Shown one piece after another: positions 1 through 8,250 of a stretch of 64,000 nucleotides of DNA. This stretch comes from Marinobacter nauticus (GTDB lineage: Bacteria; Pseudomonadota; Gammaproteobacteria; Enterobacterales; Shewanellaceae): contig NZ_JAHVJZ010000001.1 of NCBI RefSeq assembly GCF_019801015.1, positions 1 through 64,000 of the forward strand, written 5' to 3'. A model generated the notes under the pieces. It had not been told where the DNA came from and made no database searches. It worked only from the letters and a program-made list of their open reading frames with translations. The stretch's first letter is position 1. The number at the start of each line of letters is the position of its first letter. The position numbers and the translations under genes were made by a program.

Positions 1-98
1 TAAAGGGCCGTCGAAGACTACGACGTTGATAGGCAGGGTGTGTAAGCGTTGTGAGGCGTTGAGCTAACCTGTACTAATGACCCGTGAGGCTTAACCAT
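1..98 (+). rRNA. rrl: 23S ribosomal RNA, 3' end (partial)
   Basis: The first bases match the conserved 3' end of bacterial 23S rRNA, including the GTACTAATGACCCGTGAGG stretch just before the mature end at about 98. The rest of the gene lies left of the window. It is followed by 5S rRNA and tRNA-Asp on the same strand, so this is the distal end of an rRNA operon. The exact 3' end is estimated by comparison with the E. coli terminus from memory. Confidence 0.93.
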
Positions 99-240
99 AC
101 AACACCCAAGTGGTTTTGTGAGTCGGATATCCGACCTTGTAAGAAGCACTTACAAGAGAAATTCAGCTTTTCCGAATTGGTCCGAATTTGTTCCTGACAA
201 ATTCAGACACTTCCTCCGTCCATGGAGGTCGTACGATTTT

Positions 241-358
241 TGCCTGGTGGCAATAGCGTCGTGGAACCACCTGATCCCATGCCGAACTCAGAAGTGAAAC
301 GCGACCGCGCCGATGGTAGTGTGGGAGTTCCCATGCGAGAGTAGGTCACCGCCAGGCT
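241..358 (+). rRNA. rrf: 5S ribosomal RNA
   Basis: The sequence opens with TGCCTGG and closes with GCCAGGC, which pair as helix I of 5S rRNA. The interior has the conserved CCTGATCCCATGCCGAACTC region and the GTAGGTCACCGCC 3' arm. Length is about 118 nt, normal for the family. It lies about 140 bp after the 23S end, in the usual 23S-5S order. The ends are good to about two bases. Confidence 0.95.
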
Positions 359-500
359 CCTAATTTGCTGCGTCGAAACGCAGTACTTTTTGCCCAGGTT
401 GAGGCGAACAAGTGACGAAATCAGGAGCATAGTGAACTATGTGACTGGTTGAGGAAGCGAAGTTCAACGATAAGATGGGTGAAAAGAACCAGTTTGGTGC

Positions 501-577
501 GGAGTGGTAGTTCAGTTGGTTAGAATACCGGCCTGTCACGCCGGGGGTCGCGGGTTCGAGTCCCGTCCACTCCGCCA
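501..577 (+). tRNA. tRNA-Asp (anticodon GTC)
   Basis: A 77-nt tRNA with acceptor stem GGAGTGG (501-507) pairing CCACTCC (567-573), discriminator G574 and an encoded CCA (575-577). The anticodon stem CCGGC/GCCGG encloses a GTC anticodon, and the T arm carries GGTTCGAGTCC. It sits 142 bp after 5S rRNA with no terminator visible between, so it is probably a distal tRNA of the rRNA operon. A Rho-independent terminator follows directly. Confidence 0.97.
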
Positions 578-589
578 TCTATAAAGAGA

Positions 590-616
590 AAACCCAGCCT
601 TACGGCTGGGTTTTTT
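590..616 (+). terminator. Rho-independent terminator after tRNA-Asp
   Basis: An AACCCAGCC / GGCTGGGTT hairpin with loop TTAC is followed by a run of T. It would end the rRNA-tRNA-Asp transcript. An identical copy lies at 791-817 inside the repeat described below. Confidence 0.9.
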
Positions 617-642
617 CGTTTCTGGGTTCATTTCTGGGCTTT

Positions 643-778
643 GGAGCGTGGACGGTTCGGTGTTCCGCGAGTGAGAGGCACTAGCAACACATCCATGTGG
701 CATCCCCCAGGCTGCCATCCCTGGCAGCCGCTGCGGGCCTGCGTCGCGTTGCGACGGTACCCTCCGCCCACTCCGCCA
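643..778 (+). repeat. tRNA-Asp-like tail unit (rtT-like repeat)
   Basis: The block from 567 (3' acceptor strand of tRNA-Asp) through the terminator recurs 201 bp downstream, at 768 to about 829. The unit opens with GGAG-CG-TGG (643-651), which can pair with CCACTCC (768-774) through a two-base bulge, then G and CCA (776-778). It therefore rebuilds the tRNA acceptor stem around a foreign interior. That interior holds strong hairpins: an 8-bp stem at about 710-729 (GGCTGCCA/TGGCAGCC) and CGTCGC/GCGACG at about 742-756. The organisation resembles the rtT repeats of E. coli tyrT. Whether the RNA is made or processed is unknown. Confidence 0.6.
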
Positions 779-790
779 TCTATAAAGAGA

Positions 791-817
791 AAACCCAGCC
801 TTACGGCTGGGTTTTTT
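791..817 (+). terminator. Second copy of the tRNA-Asp terminator
   Basis: Same AACCCAGCC/GGCTGGGTT hairpin and T run as at 590-616, preceded by the duplicated tRNA 3' end and the same CATCTATAAAGAGAA linker. It gives the repeat unit its own terminator. Confidence 0.85.
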
Positions 818-829
818 CGTTTCTGGGTT

Positions 830-1040
830 TTGGATCGAGGACGGTTAGGTGTTCCGTGTGGGTGTGCTCATCCTGAGTGTTCGTGTCACAACACATCCTG
901 TGAGGTCCTTCCGGTCGGCATCCCTGTCTCCCTTCGCCGAACTGCGATGCGTTGCATCGTTCCGGCTCGCCCTGCCTCCCTTCGTCGAACTGCGATGCGT
1001 TGCATCGTTCCGGTTCGCCCCTGCCTTCACTTCGCTGAAG
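830..1040 (+). repeat. Decayed second tail unit with a 48-bp tandem repeat
   Basis: The start (GGACGGTTAGGTGTTCCG) still aligns with the first unit (GGACGGTTCGGTGTTCCG). A 48-bp block with a CGATGC-GTT-GCATCG hairpin then occurs twice (930-977 and 978-1027), with a third trace at about 1028-1040. No tRNA 3' end follows, so this looks like a degenerate copy. No convincing gene is visible between 578 and 1128. Confidence 0.55.
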
Positions 1041-1128
1041 CGCAATACAACGGTTTACCCCGCAAGCACTCGTTTGTCTGCCGTTTTTCTCATATCTTAA
1101 GAGCAGTGAGGGCAGGAAGGAGAGTACT

Positions 1129-1599
1129 ATGCTGCCGGTGTTGATATATGGGGCTGTGACTGAACGGGAAACCCGTTTTCTGGTTCGGGTCTGCGAAGAG
1201 AAAGGGATAGCGTACTGTGTCGAACCGGACTTACCGGAGACGCCGGCTGTCCGTCTTCAGCACCAGGCCCACCACTTCACTTCTGCCATTGCTGCTGGGG
1301 TTTATCTGGATGCGTTAGTGGCAGAAAACCCGCTGGTGCCCGATCAGCCGGATCAGCTTGGGGCGATGTGGGAAATATTGTTATCCAAAGCTGGCAGCGC
1401 AGAGGAGATGGAGCGGACACTTGCCGCTTCTCCTTATCTTGCCGGCGAAGCGCTGACCCTGGCCGACCTGTTTTGGCAAGGGCATTGGCAATGCTTTGCC
1501 GAAGAGAGTCCTGCCATCAGAGATTGGCTTGCGCGGCTCTCGCTCAGTCCCGGTGCAAAGGTATTGGCGAAACTTGAGGCGACCCATAAGGCAGGGTGA
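1129..1599 (+). CDS. Short glutathione S-transferase-like protein
   Basis: A 156-residue cytoplasmic protein. The N-terminus (residues 2-30) looks like the first beta-alpha-beta of a thioredoxin-like GST domain. The C-terminal half is helical and holds ALTLADLF (around 113-120), the typical GST C-domain N-capping motif. It is shorter than a full GST of about 200 residues because much of the thioredoxin domain is missing, so glutathione binding is doubtful. The ATG follows an AGGAAGG ribosome site by about 10 bases. It stands alone between the tRNA-tail repeats and a small membrane-protein gene. Family assignment is by motif only, and the substrate is unknown. Confidence 0.7.
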   Translation: MLPVLIYGAVTERETRFLVRVCEEKGIAYCVEPDLPETPAVRLQHQAHHFTSAIAAGVYLDALVAENPLVPDQPDQLGAMWEILLSKAGSAEEMERTLAASPYLAGEALTLADLFWQGHWQCFAEESPAIRDWLARLSLSPGAKVLAKLEATHKAG

Positions 1600-1669
1600 G
1601 ATCCTTCTGACAGACCCCAGGCTCCGATAGCCGTACAATGGCACTATTGCTGACAGGGATACTGACAAG

Positions 1670-2023
1670 ATGCTGGTAAAAGTACTGATTACCATTGTGG
1701 CCATTTTGGTTGGATTGGGGATGCTTAAGCGACGCAAAGGGGGCGGGCACTCTCAGGGCATGCCGCTTTCGTCACACATCAACCCGAAGATGGTGATTGC
1801 CGGTTTGGTTATCGTGGCTGTGCTTGCGGCCGCATGGGGCTGGAGTCGATATCAATCCTCCCAGACACTGCTAGAGCTGCACGTGTACTCCCCAAGCCAG
1901 TCGGAACCTCAGCGTTACCTGGTTCGACAGGGTGAAATGGACGGTCGGCGCTTTACCACAGTGAACGGTCTTACTGTCACACTGGGGGATCAGGATCGGG
2001 TCGAGATTCAGCCGGTTAAATAG
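1670..2023 (+). CDS. Small two-span membrane protein, unknown function
   Basis: A 117-residue protein not recognised by family. A hydrophobic segment at residues 2-19 is followed by a basic, Gly-rich linker (KRRKGGG), a second hydrophobic segment at about 41-59, and a soluble C-terminus of about 58 residues with alternating beta-like hydrophobicity. By the positive-inside rule the linker should be cytoplasmic and both ends periplasmic. A hairpin terminator follows at 2083-2109. It precedes the pst operon but is probably transcribed separately. Confidence 0.65.
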   Translation: MLVKVLITIVAILVGLGMLKRRKGGGHSQGMPLSSHINPKMVIAGLVIVAVLAAAWGWSRYQSSQTLLELHVYSPSQSEPQRYLVRQGEMDGRRFTTVNGLTVTLGDQDRVEIQPVK

Positions 2024-2082
2024 GGTTTGTCGCGCTGAATACTGGCAGGTCCGTTCCGCTTTCCAAAACGTCGAACAGACAT

Positions 2083-2109
2083 AAAGGCGCTTATAAAGCG
2101 CCTTTTTTG
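2083..2109 (+). terminator. Rho-independent terminator
   Basis: AAAGGCGC / GCGCCTTT stem with loop TTATAAA and a T run. It ends the 1670-2023 transcript ahead of the pst promoter. Confidence 0.85.
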
Positions 2110-2189
2110 TGCCGATCATAAAAAAATGTCACCAAGCAACTCCATGTAAAATAAAGAAAAATGGTTACTGAAATGGAACTGGAACAGTA

Positions 2190-2225
2190 GTGAAATAAAA
2201 CTGTCATCCAGCTTTGGCGTAATGC
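2190..2225 (+). promoter_or_regulatory. Probable Pho box and -10 of the pst operon
   Basis: A perfect Pho-box repeat CTGTCAT lies at 2201-2207. The AT-rich AAAA four bases upstream separates it from GTGAAAT (4 of 7 matches). A -10-like TAATGC starts about 12 bases after the box, as expected for a PhoB-activated promoter that lacks a -35. Only one half-site is perfect, so this is a candidate. Its position just upstream of pstS is the strongest support. Confidence 0.5.
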
Positions 2226-2274
2226 ACCCGCCGCCAAGAAAGGCGGACAAACAAGGAAATTTAGGGTCATTACC

Positions 2275-3090
2275 ATGAAAAACTTTGCTGCCGGCGCCCT
2301 GGCGCTGTTGTCCATGTTCACCGCGACCACCGCTGTTGCTGCGCAAACCATCACCGTTTCCGGTTCCACTTCTGTAACCGGTGTGATGGAAGTTCTGGCT
2401 GAAACCTACACCGGCAAAACCGGTATCAATGTTGAAGTTCAGGGTACCGGGTCCTCCGCCGGTATCCGTGCTGCGAACGCCGGCACCTCCATGCTGGGCA
2501 TGTCCTCCCGTGATGTGAAAGACAGCGAAATGCGTGAAGGTCTGAACGAAACCGTGATTGCCCGCGATGGCATCGCTGTTGCCGTTAACAACGCCAACCA
2601 GGTGAAGGGCCTGACCATGGACCAAATCACCAAAATCTACAAAGGCGAAATCACTGACTGGTCACAGGTCGGTGGCAAGAAAGGCCCCATCGTTGTTGTT
2701 ACCCGCGACACCGCATCTGGTACTCGTGGTGCATTTGAAGAGATCATGAGCCTGACCCGCAAAGTGGCTGGCCAGAAGGTGTCTGCCATCTCCCCGCGCG
2801 CCCAGGTTGGTAATGGTAACGGTATGGTAAAGACCATGGTCGCCAACAACCCCAACGCCATCGGCTACATCTCTCTGGGTTCCGTTGACGAGTCTCTGCG
2901 CGCGCTGGAAGTGGATGGTGCCGCGGCTTCTGTAGAAGGTATCCGTGCTGGCCAGTACCCGATTGCCCGTCCGTTCATCGTGATGCACGACGACAATACC
3001 CCGGCGGTTGCCGCTGACTTCCTGTCCTGGATTCTGTCCGGCGAAGGTCAGGATATCGTTGGCAACAAAGGCTACGTGCCGGTTAAGTAA
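2275..3090 (+). CDS. pstS: Phosphate ABC transporter, periplasmic phosphate-binding protein PstS
   Basis: A 271-residue protein with a Sec signal peptide (residues 1-23, cleavage after VAA). The mature part is a PstS-type solute-binding protein that delivers phosphate to PstCA. The ligand-binding signatures SGSTSV near residue 30, GSSAGIRAA and RDTASGTRGAFE are present. It is first in pstS-pstC-pstA-pstB and is probably induced by phosphate limitation through the Pho box upstream. The 88-bp gap to pstC holds a GC-rich inverted repeat (around 3118-3145, GGCTGCGGC...GCCGCAGCC) that could protect or attenuate the more abundant pstS message. Confidence 0.95.
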   Translation: MKNFAAGALALLSMFTATTAVAAQTITVSGSTSVTGVMEVLAETYTGKTGINVEVQGTGSSAGIRAANAGTSMLGMSSRDVKDSEMREGLNETVIARDGIAVAVNNANQVKGLTMDQITKIYKGEITDWSQVGGKKGPIVVVTRDTASGTRGAFEEIMSLTRKVAGQKVSAISPRAQVGNGNGMVKTMVANNPNAIGYISLGSVDESLRALEVDGAAASVEGIRAGQYPIARPFIVMHDDNTPAVAADFLSWILSGEGQDIVGNKGYVPVK

Positions 3091-3178
3091 TCGCCTCGTC
3101 CATATCGAAGCGAAGACCACAGGCTGCGGCAGGGGTGCCGCAGCCTTCTTGCGGGTTTATTAGGGTTGTTAAAGAATT

Positions 3179-4171
3179 ATGACTGTTGTTCAGAGCACTG
3201 ACAGCGGCATCGCCATGGCTACGGAGCTGAAAGCTTCCCGCCGTCGGGACCTGGCCGAACAACTGTTCCACGGCTTGTTCCTGTTGAGCGCTTTTATTGG
3301 CGTACTCTCTGTCGCGACCATCGGCTTTTTCCTGATAAAGGAAAGCCTTGGCTCCATCGTCTACTCCGGTGAGCTGGCCATTGAGCTGGCTAAAGAGGAG
3401 GGCGGCAGCGCCTTCGGTGAAGGCTGGCTGCCTATCTGGGCGGTGGGCATCATCGACATGCTGACGGGTATGGACTGGCTGCCGCCGGCGCTGTACGGCA
3501 TCGCGCCAATGATTGTGGGTTCCTTGTTTGCCACAGTCGTTGCGGTTGCCATTGGCGTACCGGTTGGGATCCTGACCGCAGTTTTCCTCGCTGAAATTGC
3601 GCCGCCGAAGCTGGTTAAAGTGCTGCGACCTGCGATTGAGCTGCTGGCTGGTATCCCCTCTGTAGTGTATGGCTTCTTCGGCCTGGTGGTGATTGTGCCG
3701 CTGATTGAGCAGGTATTTGGTGTGCCATCGGGCGCGACCATCCTGGCCGGTTCTATCGTGCTGGCCATCATGATCCTGCCGACCGTGATTGCGGTATCGG
3801 AAACCTCACTGCGTGCGGTACCACGGCAGTACAAAGAGGGCTCTCTGGCGTTGGGTGCATCCCACATCTACACCATCTTTCATGTTCTGGTCCCGGCGGC
3901 CCGCTCCGGCATCCTGACTGGGGTGATTCTCGGTATTGCCCGTGCGGTCGGCGAAACCATGGCCATCATCATGGTGATGGGTAACGCTCCGGCGATGCCG
4001 GGCAGTGTGCTTGAGTCTGCCCGTACTCTGACCGCCAACATCGCATTGGAGATGTCCTACGCCACCGGGATCCACGCCAGTGCGTTGTATGCGAGTGGTG
4101 TGGTGCTGCTGGTGTTTGTGATGATTCTGAACGGTACCCTGATGTTCCTGAACCGTGAGAGGGCCAAGTAA
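3179..4171 (+). CDS. pstC: Phosphate ABC transporter permease PstC
   Basis: A 330-residue inner-membrane permease that forms the phosphate channel with PstA. After about 30 polar residues there is a first span (about 31-56), a periplasmic loop containing an acidic EEGGS stretch, and five further hydrophobic segments. The cytoplasmic EAA loop (ALGASHIYTIFHVLVP), which docks to the ATPase, is present. Length and layout are normal for the family. The stop codon overlaps the pstA start (TAATG), so the two are translationally coupled. Confidence 0.93.
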   Translation: MTVVQSTDSGIAMATELKASRRRDLAEQLFHGLFLLSAFIGVLSVATIGFFLIKESLGSIVYSGELAIELAKEEGGSAFGEGWLPIWAVGIIDMLTGMDWLPPALYGIAPMIVGSLFATVVAVAIGVPVGILTAVFLAEIAPPKLVKVLRPAIELLAGIPSVVYGFFGLVVIVPLIEQVFGVPSGATILAGSIVLAIMILPTVIAVSETSLRAVPRQYKEGSLALGASHIYTIFHVLVPAARSGILTGVILGIARAVGETMAIIMVMGNAPAMPGSVLESARTLTANIALEMSYATGIHASALYASGVVLLVFVMILNGTLMFLNRERAK

Positions 4172-5016
4172 TGTTGAGCCGCGATAACTCCGACAAACTG
4201 CTGACCGGCCTGATCTGGGGCTCTGCCATCTTTACCATGGCGTTCCTGGTCTGGATTCTGGCGTACATCATCAGCAATGGCCTGGCCCATGTGGATTGGG
4301 GCTTTATCTTCAATAACTACACCCGTACCGGCGAGGAATCCGGCATTTGGCCGATGATTGTGGGCACCCTCTATATGGTGATGGTGTCCATCCTAATAGC
4401 TGCGCCCATCGGCATTATGACCGCGATCTACCTGACGGAGTACGCGAAGCCGGGCAGCCAGATGGTTAAGGTGATTCGTTTCTGTACAGAATCTCTTGCG
4501 GGCATCCCATCCATCATTTACGGCCTGTTTGGTCTGACGTTCTTCGTCACGATTCTGGGTCTGGGCTTCTCGATTCTGTCCGGTGCACTGACGCTGGCCA
4601 TTCTGATTCTGCCGGTGATCATCCGTACCACCGAAGAGGCAATCATCGCCGTGCCACTGGCCTATCGCGAAGCGTCCTTTGGCTTGGGTGCCTCACGGCT
4701 GTACACCATCTGGCGAGTGATATTGCCAACGGCCATGCCCGGCATCGTGACGTCGTTGATTCTGTCCATTGGCCGTATCATCGGCGAGTCCGCACCGGTA
4801 TTCCTGACCGCGGGCACCGCCTATCTGCTACCGGGTTCGGTCATGGATTCAGTCCGGACACTGACCGTACACCTGTATATGCTGACTACCGAGCTCTATA
4901 CCCAACATGACTGGGATATGGCCTTTGCCACTGCCACCGTGCTGATTGTAGTGGTGCTCGGAATTAACCTGATCACCAAACTGATCTCCAGCCGATTCAG
5001 TAAAGCGACTTACTAA
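4171..5016 (+). CDS. pstA: Phosphate ABC transporter permease PstA
   Basis: A 281-residue integral membrane protein, partner of PstC. It has six hydrophobic segments and the EAA-loop motif [16 protein letters not shown] that contacts PstB. The start codon shares one base with the pstC stop. It is normal in length for PstA. Third gene of the operon, followed 17 bp later by pstB. Confidence 0.93.
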   Translation: MLSRDNSDKLLTGLIWGSAIFTMAFLVWILAYIISNGLAHVDWGFIFNNYTRTGEESGIWPMIVGTLYMVMVSILIAAPIGIMTAIYLTEYAKPGSQMVKVIRFCTESLAGIPSIIYGLFGLTFFVTILGLGFSILSGALTLAILILPVIIRTTEEAIIAVPLAYREASFGLGASRLYTIWRVILPTAMPGIVTSLILSIGRIIGESAPVFLTAGTAYLLPGSVMDSVRTLTVHLYMLTTELYTQHDWDMAFATATVLIVVVLGINLITKLISSRFSKATY

Positions 5017-5033
5017 CAGAATTCTTGCGGTAT

Positions 5034-5789
5034 ATGACGATGAACACTTTTGATATTTCTGATCTGGACCTGTTCTACGGCGAAAACCAGGCTCTGAAGC
5101 GCATCCAACTCGCGATTCCCAAGAACCAGGTGACCGCCTTTATCGGGCCCTCCGGCTGCGGCAAATCCACCCTGTTGCGCACCCTGAACCGGATGAATGA
5201 CCTGATCGCCGGCGTGCGCATTCAGGGCTCGGTGAAGATGGAAGGGGCGGACATTTACTCCGATGTGGACGTGCGTAAGTTGCGGATGCGCTGCGGCATG
5301 GTATTTCAGAAGCCCAACCCGTTCCCGATGAGCATCTACGAAAACGTGGCTTACGGCCAGAAGGCTCAGGGCGTAAAGGACAAGAAGACGCTGGACGCCA
5401 TTGTTGAGGAGGCGCTGCGTGGCGCGGCGTTGTGGGACGAGGTGAAGGACCGCCTGAACAGCCACGCCTTCGGCCTTTCCGGCGGTCAGCAACAGCGGCT
5501 GTGTATCGCCCGCACCATTGCGATGAAGCCGGACGTGATCCTGATGGATGAGCCGACATCCGCTCTGGATCCCATCGCCACCGCGCGGATTGAAGAGCTG
5601 ATGGAAGATCTGCGCAAGAACTTCACTGTGGTTATCGTGACCCACTCAATGGCCCAGGCGCGACGGATCGCCGACAAGACCGCATTCTTCCTGATGGGGG
5701 AGCTGGTTGAGCATGGCGATACCGAGCAGATCTTTACTGACCCGAAAGACAAGCGTACGCACGGTTACATTACCGGAGACTTCGGTTAA
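5034..5789 (+). CDS. pstB: Phosphate ABC transporter ATP-binding protein PstB
   Basis: A 251-residue ABC ATPase that powers phosphate import. Walker [11 protein letters not shown]-loop [10 protein letters not shown], signature LSGGQQQR and Walker B ILMDEPTS are all intact. Possible starts are a TTG at 5025, ATG at 5034 and ATG at 5040. None has a strong ribosome site, and 5034 is chosen because it gives a typical PstB N-terminus. A strong terminator follows directly. No phoU follows, although many pst operons carry it here, so phosphate signalling must rely on a phoU elsewhere. Confidence 0.94.
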   Translation: MTMNTFDISDLDLFYGENQALKRIQLAIPKNQVTAFIGPSGCGKSTLLRTLNRMNDLIAGVRIQGSVKMEGADIYSDVDVRKLRMRCGMVFQKPNPFPMSIYENVAYGQKAQGVKDKKTLDAIVEEALRGAALWDEVKDRLNSHAFGLSGGQQQRLCIARTIAMKPDVILMDEPTSALDPIATARIEELMEDLRKNFTVVIVTHSMAQARRIADKTAFFLMGELVEHGDTEQIFTDPKDKRTHGYITGDFG

Positions 5790-5808
5790 CCCAACCCACC
5801 CGCAAGTC

Positions 5809-5837
5809 AAAGCGCCCGTTTAATGGGCGCTTTTTTT
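5809..5837 (+). terminator. pst operon terminator
   Basis: AAAGCGCCC / GGGCGCTTT hairpin with loop GTTTAAT and a T run, 20 bp after the pstB stop. Confidence 0.9.
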
Positions 5838-5936
5838 ATGCGCTTACACCAGTGAGTGGGTTTGTGTGACGGGGGTGACGGATCTCAGCGTACACCTGTA
5901 CCAAAATGAGGCTCCACTGAAAGGAGCGATAAGAAG

Positions 5937-6263
5937 ATGTCTCACCATACCTGCTCACAGTGCCGTTCAACGATTTCAATGGAACAGGCTGTTTGCGAAC
6001 ACTGCTACGCTGGACAAGGGCTCGAGGCCCTGGCCGGCATGGATCCCAACTGGCGCAGCCAACGTCTGGCCCGCCGCCTCAGTCTGTGGCTGGGCAGTTT
6101 TGGCGCGCATAAGTTCTATCTGGGCGAGCCGGTACGCGGCAGCCTGTACCTGCTGTTTTGCTGGACCCTGGTGCCCACATTGCTGGCGGTCCGTGACAGT
6201 ATGCATCTGGCACGGATGGCGCCGGCACAGTTTTACCGACGCTGGTGTCTGAAGCTGGCCTAA
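5937..6263 (+). CDS. TM2-domain protein with N-terminal zinc-ribbon-like motif
   Basis: A 108-residue protein. Cys6-x2-Cys9 and Cys20-x2-Cys23 form a probable zinc ribbon. A linker leads to a TM2 domain with the GxxGxHxFYLG signature (GSFGAHKFYLGE, about 53-64) and two hydrophobic segments. TM2 proteins are small inner-membrane proteins whose role is mostly unknown. The ATG follows a GGAGCG ribosome site. It is a single gene between the pst terminator and a convergent gene. Confidence 0.82.
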   Translation: MSHHTCSQCRSTISMEQAVCEHCYAGQGLEALAGMDPNWRSQRLARRLSLWLGSFGAHKFYLGEPVRGSLYLLFCWTLVPTLLAVRDSMHLARMAPAQFYRRWCLKLA

Positions 6264-6268
6264 TGGGT

Positions 6269-7315
6269 TCAGTCTGACGACAGCGAGATGCTGCCGCTGC
6301 CCGGCAGTGTCTCAACCAGTTGCCAGCCGGCGAGCTTAGACGGGGTCATAAACCCTTTGGGTTGTGCGTCCAGTACCCGCTCCACCATGGCCAGTGCCCC
6401 GCTGACGGTGACGTCATAGCCATTGGCAACCTGGACTCGTCCCTCGACCTGATCACCCGCTGCGTTGCTGACCCGGCCCCAAACCCAGGTGGGAGAGCTC
6501 TGCCGCTGGCGCTCATCAGGCCCCTGCACCTGCTGCTCAATCCGGCCTTTAAGAAAACGCTGGACCCAACCCCAGCCAAGCGCGCCGCGGACCGCGTTCA
6601 GTCGCTTGAGCTGTTTGGCCTTGCGGGGTGAAATGGGCAGATACACTTCGATATCCGGGATGCCGGTACTGTGCCAGGCGGTGGAGACATCCCCCCATGG
6701 GATGGTGGCGGCGTGCTTGACCCCGCCGCCAAAATCGATGTCCGCTTCACGGTAAGCCAGCGGGACCCCGACCAGTTTGCCCCCTCTGCGTACCAGGCCT
6801 CCCTTTGGCAGCGCTTCTACCGAGGTTTTGGCGGTGCCCGGAGAGAAACCGGAACGGGAGTCGAAACCCAGTGCCAGAGAGGTGGCGTCCGGCATCTCGG
6901 CACTGAGCCGTGCGGCGAGGCAATCGGTGGGGATCACATCAAAACCGACACCAGGCATCAGGATAATGCCGGCCTGCTTTGCCGCCCCATCCAGTGCGGC
7001 AGCGCGCTCAAAAACCGCCACTTCGCCGGTGATGTCCAGGTAATGGGTCTGGCTGTTGATGCAGGCCTGCATCATTGGCTCAGCCGTCGCGGAGAAAGGC
7101 CCTGCACAGTGCAGAACCAGCGCTTGATCGGCCAGCAGGGCGGTCAGGTCATCGTTGAGCGATGCGACTTTGTATTCCAGTCCGAGCCGTTCAGCCAGAG
7201 CTTTGAGCTTGGTTTCGCTGCGGCCGCTCAGGAGTGGGCGCAGGCCCCGTTGTACGCAGGCTTCTGCGATCAGGGTGCCGGTATAACCGGTGGCCCCATA
7301 GACCATCCATGACAT
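6269..7315 (-). CDS. Saccharopine dehydrogenase-like NAD(P)-binding protein
   Basis: A 348-residue predicted oxidoreductase. The N-terminus YGATGYTGTLIAE is a Rossmann dinucleotide-binding GxTGxxG loop. The rest fits the saccharopine dehydrogenase NADP-binding family and its trans-acting enoyl-reductase-like branch (ALDGAAKQAGIILMPGVGFD region, about 100-120). It is not a lysine-pathway saccharopine dehydrogenase, which is longer. It converges with the TM2 gene only 5 bp away, with no room for a separate terminator. The substrate is unknown. Confidence 0.8.
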   Translation of the reverse strand: MSWMVYGATGYTGTLIAEACVQRGLRPLLSGRSETKLKALAERLGLEYKVASLNDDLTALLADQALVLHCAGPFSATAEPMMQACINSQTHYLDITGEVAVFERAAALDGAAKQAGIILMPGVGFDVIPTDCLAARLSAEMPDATSLALGFDSRSGFSPGTAKTSVEALPKGGLVRRGGKLVGVPLAYREADIDFGGGVKHAATIPWGDVSTAWHSTGIPDIEVYLPISPRKAKQLKRLNAVRGALGWGWVQRFLKGRIEQQVQGPDERQRQSSPTWVWGRVSNAAGDQVEGRVQVANGYDVTVSGALAMVERVLDAQPKGFMTPSKLAGWQLVETLPGSGSISLSSD

Positions 7316-7513
7316 TGGAACTCCTTGATTGAGCTATGATGTTTTCTAAACGTGTGTTTCAGTCTGACAGATTGACCGGTGATAGGCCAAGGTCCCTGAT
7401 TCACAGTGAAAAATGCGCAGTGGTCTCGGGGTCTGAAAGGGGCGGATGTGATTCCGCTCAAGGATTAATAAAACTAATCAATAAGCCCCCTGGGAATGGT
7501 AAATAATTCATTT

Positions 7514-7541
7514 TGCGTATGCAGGCGATTTGGCTAAAGTA
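7514..7541 (+). promoter_or_regulatory. Candidate promoter of the MarC-type gene
   Basis: TTGCGT (7514-7519), a 16-bp spacer and TAAAGT (7536-7541), followed by a GC-rich stretch. The same -10 hexamer is seen at the second tRNA-Ser promoter. The -35 match is weak. Nothing else is recognised in the 268-bp gap 7316-7583. Confidence 0.3.
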
Positions 7542-7583
7542 CGCGCGTCTTATCACCCACCTTTTACACGGGGATCCATCACA

Positions 7584-8216
7584 GTGGATGTAACACTGTT
7601 CTTCCAATTTTTTCTGGGGCTGGTGGCGATCATCAACCCTGTTGGTCTGCTGCCGGTATTTGTGACGCTCACCAGTCATCAGACCGAGCAGGAGCGCCAA
7701 CGCACCGGGACCATCGCCAACTTTGCGGTGGTGGTGATCCTGCTGGTGACGTTGCTGGCGGGTCAGCTGATCCTGGATATGTTCAGCATCTCTCTGCCGG
7801 CGTTCCGCATTGCCGGCGGCACCCTGATCGTGTTCATTGCCATGTCGATGTTGCAGGGTAAGTTGGGTGAGGTGAAGCACAACAAAGCGGAAGACCGGGA
7901 AGCGGCTGCGCGTGAGTCTGTCGCGGTGGTACCGCTGGCGCTGCCGCTGATGGCCGGCCCTGGTGCCATCAGTTCTGTGATTGTTTTCGCGGCGGAGAAC
8001 AGTTCAATCATGGACACCGTCGGCATGGTGATTGCCATTGTCCTGTTTGGCGCGTGCAGCTGGGCCATCTTCCGACTGGCGCCGGTGATTTTCCGGGTGC
8101 TGGGGCAGACCGGCATCAACGTGATTACCCGTATTATGGGTCTGCTGATGCTGTCGATTGGCATTGAAGTGGTGGCCGCAGGGGTAAAGGGGCTGTTCCC
8201 CGCCCTGGCAGGGTAA
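7584..8216 (+). CDS. MarC/YhgN family inner-membrane protein
   Basis: A 210-residue membrane protein with about six spans. The MarC-family start (DVTLFFQFFLGLVAIINPVG) is typical, including the conserved NPVG after the first helix. The GTG at 7584 is preferred over an upstream ATG at 7530 because it follows a GGGG ribosome site and gives the usual family N-terminus and length. A central acidic-basic loop (about 93-112) separates helices three and four. Function in the family is unresolved: it is not a drug pump despite the name. A terminator follows at 8223. Confidence 0.88.
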   Translation: MDVTLFFQFFLGLVAIINPVGLLPVFVTLTSHQTEQERQRTGTIANFAVVVILLVTLLAGQLILDMFSISLPAFRIAGGTLIVFIAMSMLQGKLGEVKHNKAEDREAAARESVAVVPLALPLMAGPGAISSVIVFAAENSSIMDTVGMVIAIVLFGACSWAIFRLAPVIFRVLGQTGINVITRIMGLLMLSIGIEVVAAGVKGLFPALAG

Positions 8217-8222
8217 ACCCAA

Positions 8223-8250
8223 CAACGGCGCCTCAGGGCGCCGTTTTTTT
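8223..8250 (+). terminator. Rho-independent terminator
   Basis: AACGGCGCC / GGCGCCGTT hairpin with a T run. It lies between the converging MarC-type gene and the 8249-8467 gene and mainly serves the plus strand. Confidence 0.85.

Noticed and set aside
203-718. Small frames over 5S rRNA, tRNA-Asp and the tail repeat
   Set aside because: They overlap stable RNA genes and repeats on the opposite strand and have no protein-like features.
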